This document shows positions 4,824-8,227 of a DNA stretch of 8,227 nt, piece by piece (within the stretch, counting starts at the first letter, position 1; every line of letters begins with the position of its first letter). Source of the stretch: Gemmatimonadota bacterium (GTDB taxonomy: Bacteria > Gemmatimonadota > Gemmatimonadetes > Gemmatimonadales > GWC2-71-9); NCBI GenBank assembly GCA_003221985.1, contig QHUQ01000181.1:1-8227 (forward strand), in the 5' to 3' direction. The translations under genes were made by a program, and so were the position numbers. Below the pieces are notes generated by a model. That model was not told where the DNA came from, made no database searches, and saw nothing but the letters and a program-made list of their open reading frames with translations.

Positions 4824-6083
4824 ATGACCGACGTCTTGAAGGCATTGGAATGGCGAGGCTTCGTGCATCAGGCCACGCCCGCGCTGGCCGCGCATTTCGC
4901 GAAAGGCCCGGTCACCGCCTACTGCGGCTTCGACCCCACGGCACCCTCGCTGCAGCTCGGCAATGTCATGCCGCTGATGCTGCTCGCCAATCTGCAACGC
5001 GCCGGCCATCGGCCGATCGTGCTGATGGGCGGCGGGACCGGGTTGATCGGCGATCCCTCGGGGAAGCCGGGCGAGCGCCCGCTGCTCTCCAAGGAAGAAA
5101 TCCGCGAGAACGTGCATCGCATGCGCGACCAGGCCGCGCGGTTTCTGGAATTCGGCGCCGGTCCCACGGCCGCGCTGCTGCTGGACAACGCCAAGTGGCT
5201 GATCGAGCAGCGCGTGATCGATTTCCTGCGCGACGTCGGCAAGCACTTCACGGTGAACATCATGCTGCAGAAGGAGTCGGTGAAGGCGCGACTCGAATCG
5301 GGGCTGTCGTTCACCGAGTTCAGCTACATGCTGCTCCAGGCCTACGACTTCCTACACCTGTTTCGCGAGCGCAAGTGCACGCTCCAGGTCGGCGGCAGCG
5401 ACCAGTGGGGGAACATCACGGCGGGCGTGGACTTGATCCGGCGCATCGAGAACGCGGAGGCGCACGGACTGGTCGCTCCGCTGGTGACGATGGCCTCGGG
5501 GAAGAAGTTCGGCAAGACGGAAGAGGGAGCGATCTATCTCGACCCCCAGCTCACGTCGCCGTACAAGTTCTATCAGTCCTGGATCAATACGGACGATCGC
5601 GACGTCGAGAGATACCTGAAACTGTTCACGCATCTTCCCGAGCCGGAGATCACGAGCCTCGTGGCGCAGCAGGCCCGGAATCCCGCCCAGCGCCCGGCGC
5701 AACGGGCACTGGCGGCTGCCGTGACGGCGCTGGTGCACGGCGCGGAAGTGCTCTCGGGCGTGCAAGCGGCGTCGGCGATTCTGTTCGGTGAAGAGCAGCC
5801 GGAGGTCCATCCGCAGGTGTTCGAGATTCTGGCCGGTGAGATCCCCACGATCGCCGTCGAAGGGGAATCGGACGGGGTGGCGCTCGTCGATCTCGTGGCC
5901 CGCGCCGGGCTTGCCAAGTCGAAGAGTGAAGCGCGCCGCAGCATCGAGCAGGGGGGCATCTACGTCAATCAGCAGCGCGTCGATGACGCCGGCCGAACCA
6001 TCGCGTCGGGGGACTGGATCGGCGGCCGCAATCTGCTGCTGAGGAAAGGCAAGAAGGAATACGCGCTGTTGAGACGCGCGTGA
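4824..6083 (+). CDS. tyrS: Tyrosyl-tRNA synthetase
   Basis: This 419-residue class Ic synthetase charges tRNA-Tyr with tyrosine in the cytoplasm. Visible landmarks are Y33 and D37 in YCGFDPTAP, the HIGH-equivalent Q44-L-G-N47, GGGTGLIGDPSGK (69-81), LLQAYDFLHL (170-179), the tyrosine/ATP-site block VGGSDQWGNITAG (189-201), the KMSKS-equivalent K228-F-G-K-T232 and a C-terminal S4 RNA-binding domain (about 352-418) ending near RKGKKEYALLRRA. Length is normal for a bacterial TyrRS with an S4 domain. The first residue of HIGH is glutamine, not histidine, which is unusual. The ATG at 4824 places the N-terminal helix correctly. It overlaps the downstream DinB-like gene by 4 bp (GTGA). Confidence 0.97.
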   Translation: MTDVLKALEWRGFVHQATPALAAHFAKGPVTAYCGFDPTAPSLQLGNVMPLMLLANLQRAGHRPIVLMGGGTGLIGDPSGKPGERPLLSKEEIRENVHRMRDQAARFLEFGAGPTAALLLDNAKWLIEQRVIDFLRDVGKHFTVNIMLQKESVKARLESGLSFTEFSYMLLQAYDFLHLFRERKCTLQVGGSDQWGNITAGVDLIRRIENAEAHGLVAPLVTMASGKKFGKTEEGAIYLDPQLTSPYKFYQSWINTDDRDVERYLKLFTHLPEPEITSLVAQQARNPAQRPAQRALAAAVTALVHGAEVLSGVQAASAILFGEEQPEVHPQVFEILAGEIPTIAVEGESDGVALVDLVARAGLAKSKSEARRSIEQGGIYVNQQRVDDAGRTIASGDWIGGRNLLLRKGKKEYALLRRA

Positions 6084-6541
6084 AGGACTTGCTGCTCGAG
6101 GTCTTCGATCAAGCCTACGCCGCACCAGCGTGGCATGGCACGCCGCTGCGCGGCACACTGCGAGGCGTCACGGTTCGGCAAGCGCTGTGGCGGCCCGGTC
6201 GGAACCGCCACTGCATTTGGGATCTCGTCCTGCACACGGCCTACTGGAAGTGCATGGTGCGCCGCCGGCTGCTGCGCGATCCCGCCATCGCGTTCCCGCG
6301 CGACGGCGCGAACTGGCCGGCGCTGCCGGAGCGGCCCACCGACGCCGCGTGGAAACGCGACCGCGCGCTGCTCGACGAGCAACACGCGCTGTTGCGTCGC
6401 GCCATCGCGCACGTAAAACCGCGTGACCTCGGCAAGCGCGGCTGGCACTCGCAGTGGCGGGTGGCGCAGGAGATTTACGGAATTGCTTCACACGATCTGT
6501 ACCACGCGGGGCAGATCCAGCTGATCAAGAAACTGTTGTAA
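6080..6541 (+). CDS. DinB-family (DfsB-like) putative metal-binding protein
   Basis: This 153-residue protein is predicted to be a four-helix bundle of the DinB/YfiT superfamily. The three histidines that hold the metal in the family are present: H52 in LVLHTAYWK, and H138 and H142 in SHDLYHAGQIQLIKKLL at the end of the last helix. Family members include thiol-dependent transferases (mycothiol or bacillithiol) and many proteins of unknown function, so no reaction can be assigned. The start is GTG at 6080, overlapping the tyrS stop (GTGA), so it is probably translated by coupling from tyrS. No signal peptide or membrane segment is visible. It ends 24 bp from the convergent aminotransferase gene. 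Confidence 0.82.
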   Translation: MKDLLLEVFDQAYAAPAWHGTPLRGTLRGVTVRQALWRPGRNRHCIWDLVLHTAYWKCMVRRRLLRDPAIAFPRDGANWPALPERPTDAAWKRDRALLDEQHALLRRAIAHVKPRDLGKRGWHSQWRVAQEIYGIASHDLYHAGQIQLIKKLL

Positions 6542-6557
6542 GACGCTACGACGCTAC
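6542..6557. repeat. Tandem duplication of an 8-mer in the convergent intergenic gap
   Basis: GACGCTAC occurs twice in a row directly after the stop of the DinB-like gene, within the 24-bp gap (6542-6565) before the convergent class V enzyme. No hairpin and no T-run that would mark a terminator were seen in this gap. Confidence 0.7.
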
Positions 6558-6565
6558 AAACCGCC

Positions 6566-7753
6566 CTACATCAAATCGTCCAGCACCTCGATCACCTTCT
6601 CCATCTCCTCCACCGTGTTGTAGCAATGCGGCGAGAGCCGGATCGCGCCCTCGCGCAGGCTGCACACGACGCGCGCGCGCTTCATGCCGTGATAGGCCTC
6701 CACCGGCTTCGGTGGCGCCACGCAGAGGATGGCGGAACGGTGCCCGTTCTCGGTGGGCGATGTGATCCGCACGCCGTTCTCCTGCGCCCACTTCACGATC
6801 GGCTCGTGCGTCGCGCGCGTCACCTCCGCGATGTCGCGCACGCCGATCTCGAGCAACAGCGCCAGTGACTGCGTCATTCCCACGAAATCCTGATATGGCA
6901 GGGTGATCATTTCAAAGCGGCGGGCATCGGAGCGAAACGTGGGATTGTACTCGGTGAGCCGCGAGAAATCGTCCGTGCCCTCAAAGGCCATCCAGCCGGT
7001 GATCGTCGGCTCGAGTTTCGCGACCAGCTCCTTGCGCACGTACACGAATCCCGATCCCCACGGCGACAGCAGCCATTTCTGCCCGCCGCACGCCAGGATG
7101 TCGACCGGCGTCTCCTGCACGTCGAGCACGGAATTGCCGACGCCCTGAATGCCGTCCACCACCAGGTACGTCCCGTTGGCGCGGCAGGCGGCGCCCAGTT
7201 TTTTCAAGTCGGCGCGATAGCCGTTCGAGAACTGCACGAACGAGACCGCGAGCACGCGCACTTTGGGGTCGCGCAGCCGCTCGAGCAGATGCTCCTCGTC
7301 CGGCCATCCCTGCGGAGTGCAGCGCGCCATCTCGACCGTGATCCCCTGATCGCGCAGCATGAGCCAGGGATAGACGTTGGCGGGGAACTCCTTGTCCGAC
7401 AGCAGCACGACGTCACCCGCCTCGAGCGGCAACGCGCGCGCGGCGAGGTGCAATCCGAAACCGGTGTTGGTGGCGAGGGCGATCGCCGACGGGTCTGCAT
7501 TGATCAGTTGGGCCAGCCCTAGCCGCGCGGCGGCAAGGCCGGAGAACAGCTCGCGGTCGGGCAACAGGTGCGGCGCGGTACGTTTGGCCGTGAACTCATC
7601 GAGCGCGCGCCGCGTCCGCTCCGGTATGGGGCCGATGGAGGCATTGTTGAGATAGGTCGTATCCGCCGTCCACGGGAATTCCGACGTGCGCAGCGCCTTG
7701 AAGGTCTCGCGCAGCGCGCGCACGTGGGTCGGGTGGTAGGCGATCTCGGTCAT
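6566..7753 (-). CDS. Class V aminotransferase-fold PLP-dependent enzyme (cysteine desulfurase / isopenicillin N epimerase-like)
   Basis: This 395-residue fold-type I PLP enzyme shows the class V landmarks: TYLNNASIGPIP (33-44), the phosphate-binding ALATNTGFGLHL (92-103), SFVQFSNGYRADLKKLG (171-187), the cofactor-binding D200 and Q203 in VVDGIQGVG, and the Schiff-base lysine K226 in CGGQKWLLSPWGSGFVYV. It ends with the small C-terminal domain (EGAIRLSPHCYNTVEEMEKVIEVL). The spacing resembles NifS/SufS and isopenicillin N epimerase relatives; no mobile-loop catalytic cysteine typical of desulfurases was recognised, so a lyase, epimerase or aminotransferase role is equally possible. The start is ATG at 7753, overlapping the permease stop (ATGA). 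The frame stays open for 159 bp upstream, but that stretch is the permease gene read in another frame. Confidence 0.87.
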   Translation of the reverse strand: MTEIAYHPTHVRALRETFKALRTSEFPWTADTTYLNNASIGPIPERTRRALDEFTAKRTAPHLLPDRELFSGLAAARLGLAQLINADPSAIALATNTGFGLHLAARALPLEAGDVVLLSDKEFPANVYPWLMLRDQGITVEMARCTPQGWPDEEHLLERLRDPKVRVLAVSFVQFSNGYRADLKKLGAACRANGTYLVVDGIQGVGNSVLDVQETPVDILACGGQKWLLSPWGSGFVYVRKELVAKLEPTITGWMAFEGTDDFSRLTEYNPTFRSDARRFEMITLPYQDFVGMTQSLALLLEIGVRDIAEVTRATHEPIVKWAQENGVRITSPTENGHRSAILCVAPPKPVEAYHGMKRARVVCSLREGAIRLSPHCYNTVEEMEKVIEVLDDLM

Positions 7754-8227
7754 GCCGCGCGACCCAGGCTTCTGACGTCGAGCGCGTCCCGCAATCCGTC
7801 GCCCAGCAGATTCAGTCCCAGCACGGCGAGGCCGATCGCCACGCCCGGAGCGATCGAAACCCACGGCGCGACACGCAGCAAATCGCGTCCGTCGGCGACC
7901 ATCGCGCCCCACGACGGGGTGGGCGGTTGCGCGCCGAGGCCGATGAACGACAGCGCCGCTTCGGCCATGATCGCGCCGCCGATGCCGAGTGTCGCCGCAA
8001 CTATCACGGGCGCGATCACGTTGGGCAGCAGGTGGCGCGCGATGATCCGGGCATCCGACGCGCCGAGGGCGCGGGCCGCCTGCACGTACTCGAGACCGCG
8101 CGTCAGCAGTACCTGGCCGCGCACAATGCGCGCCATACCGGCCCAGCCGACGATTCCGATGACGACGAACACGACGGGCAGCGACGGCTTCACCGCGGCG
8201 GCGATGGCGATCAGCAGCAGCAGCGAC
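7750..8227 (-). CDS. ABC transporter permease, DppC/OppC type (dipeptide/oligopeptide/nickel family), C-terminal part
   Basis: About 159 codons are visible and the frame is still open at the right window edge, so the N-terminus lies outside. The protein begins inside a hydrophobic helix (SLLLLIAIAAA), followed by VGWAGMARIVRGQVL, typical of the binding-protein-dependent permease domain. The EAA coupling loop is clear: YVQAARALGASDARIIARHLLPN, in which the A-x-x-x-G core contacts the ATPase. Then come AEAALSFIGLGAQPPTPSWG, the DppC/OppC family signature, and GLNLLGDGLRDALDVR at the C-terminus. It would form half of an inner-membrane channel for peptides or similar solutes. An internal GTG at 8193 is not a sensible start because conserved sequence continues upstream of it. 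Its stop overlaps the PLP enzyme start, so imported substrate and enzyme may be linked. Confidence 0.92.
   Translation of the reverse strand, partial: SLLLLIAIAAAVKPSLPVVFVVIGIVGWAGMARIVRGQVLLTRGLEYVQAARALGASDARIIARHLLPNVIAPVIVAATLGIGGAIMAEAALSFIGLGAQPPTPSWGAMVADGRDLLRVAPWVSIAPGVAIGLAVLGLNLLGDGLRDALDVRSLGRAA

Noticed and set aside
3990..5246. A 418-codon minus-strand frame crossing the PBP start and tyrS
   Set aside because: It runs antisense to tyrS and out of frame through the PBP gene; both of those are clear conserved genes and this product has no family features.
5352..6158. A 268-codon minus-strand frame opposite tyrS
   Set aside because: Antisense shadow of tyrS; low-complexity Arg/Ala-rich product with no motif.
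7754..7912. N-terminal extension of the class V PLP enzyme to 7912
   Set aside because: The extra 53 residues are basic low-complexity sequence read out of frame from the permease gene; the ATG at 7753 forms an ATGA overlap and starts the conserved fold.
8191..8193. GTG at 8193 as the start of the permease
   Set aside because: The frame continues upstream to the window edge with a hydrophobic helix typical of the family, so this is an internal valine.

Overview
This is a gene-dense, GC-rich 8.2 kb window from a bacterial chromosome. It holds eight protein-coding genes and almost no non-coding DNA. The bifunctional class A penicillin-binding protein, the Tat-exported Gfo/Idh/MocA oxidoreductase beside a secreted DUF1080 protein, the lack of clear Shine-Dalgarno sites and the TAnnnT motifs close to start codons suggest a diderm environmental lineage such as Gemmatimonadota or a relative. 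That placement is an inference from gene style; no marker in the window proves it. No RNA genes, insertion sequences, CRISPR arrays or phage genes were seen, and no gap between genes exceeds about 40 bases.

Layout. From a divergent 37-bp promoter region (4787-4823) two transcription units leave in opposite directions. Leftward (minus strand) run a class A PBP (2603-4786), a metal-dependent amidohydrolase of the ATZ/TRZ deaminase type (1395-2600), an ArgR-type repressor (934-1398), a secreted DUF1080 protein (248-937) and the start of a Tat-exported Gfo/Idh/MocA oxidoreductase (1-251, cut by the window edge). The last four are chained by 4-bp ATGA overlaps, and the amidohydrolase starts 2 bp after the PBP stop. 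Rightward run tyrosyl-tRNA synthetase (4824-6083) and a DinB-like protein (6080-6541, GTGA overlap). Convergent to these, from the right edge, a dipeptide/oligopeptide-type ABC permease (7750-8227, cut by the edge) overlaps a class V PLP enzyme (6566-7753), again by ATGA.

How the genes fit together. The DUF1080 and Gfo/Idh/MocA pair is a recognised pairing in extracytoplasmic sugar metabolism (3-keto-glycoside chemistry). The PBP, amidohydrolase and ArgR share the transcript without an obvious common pathway. No single novel multi-gene system stands out. The points most worth a second look are small-scale: a perfect 28-bp palindrome inside the coding region of the Tat signal of the oxidoreductase; a four-copy 10-bp tandem repeat near the 3' end of the amidohydrolase, just upstream of the coupled argR start; a terminator-like hairpin immediately after the PBP gene; a TyrRS whose HIGH motif reads QLGN; and a compact divergent promoter that may give leaderless mRNAs on both sides.
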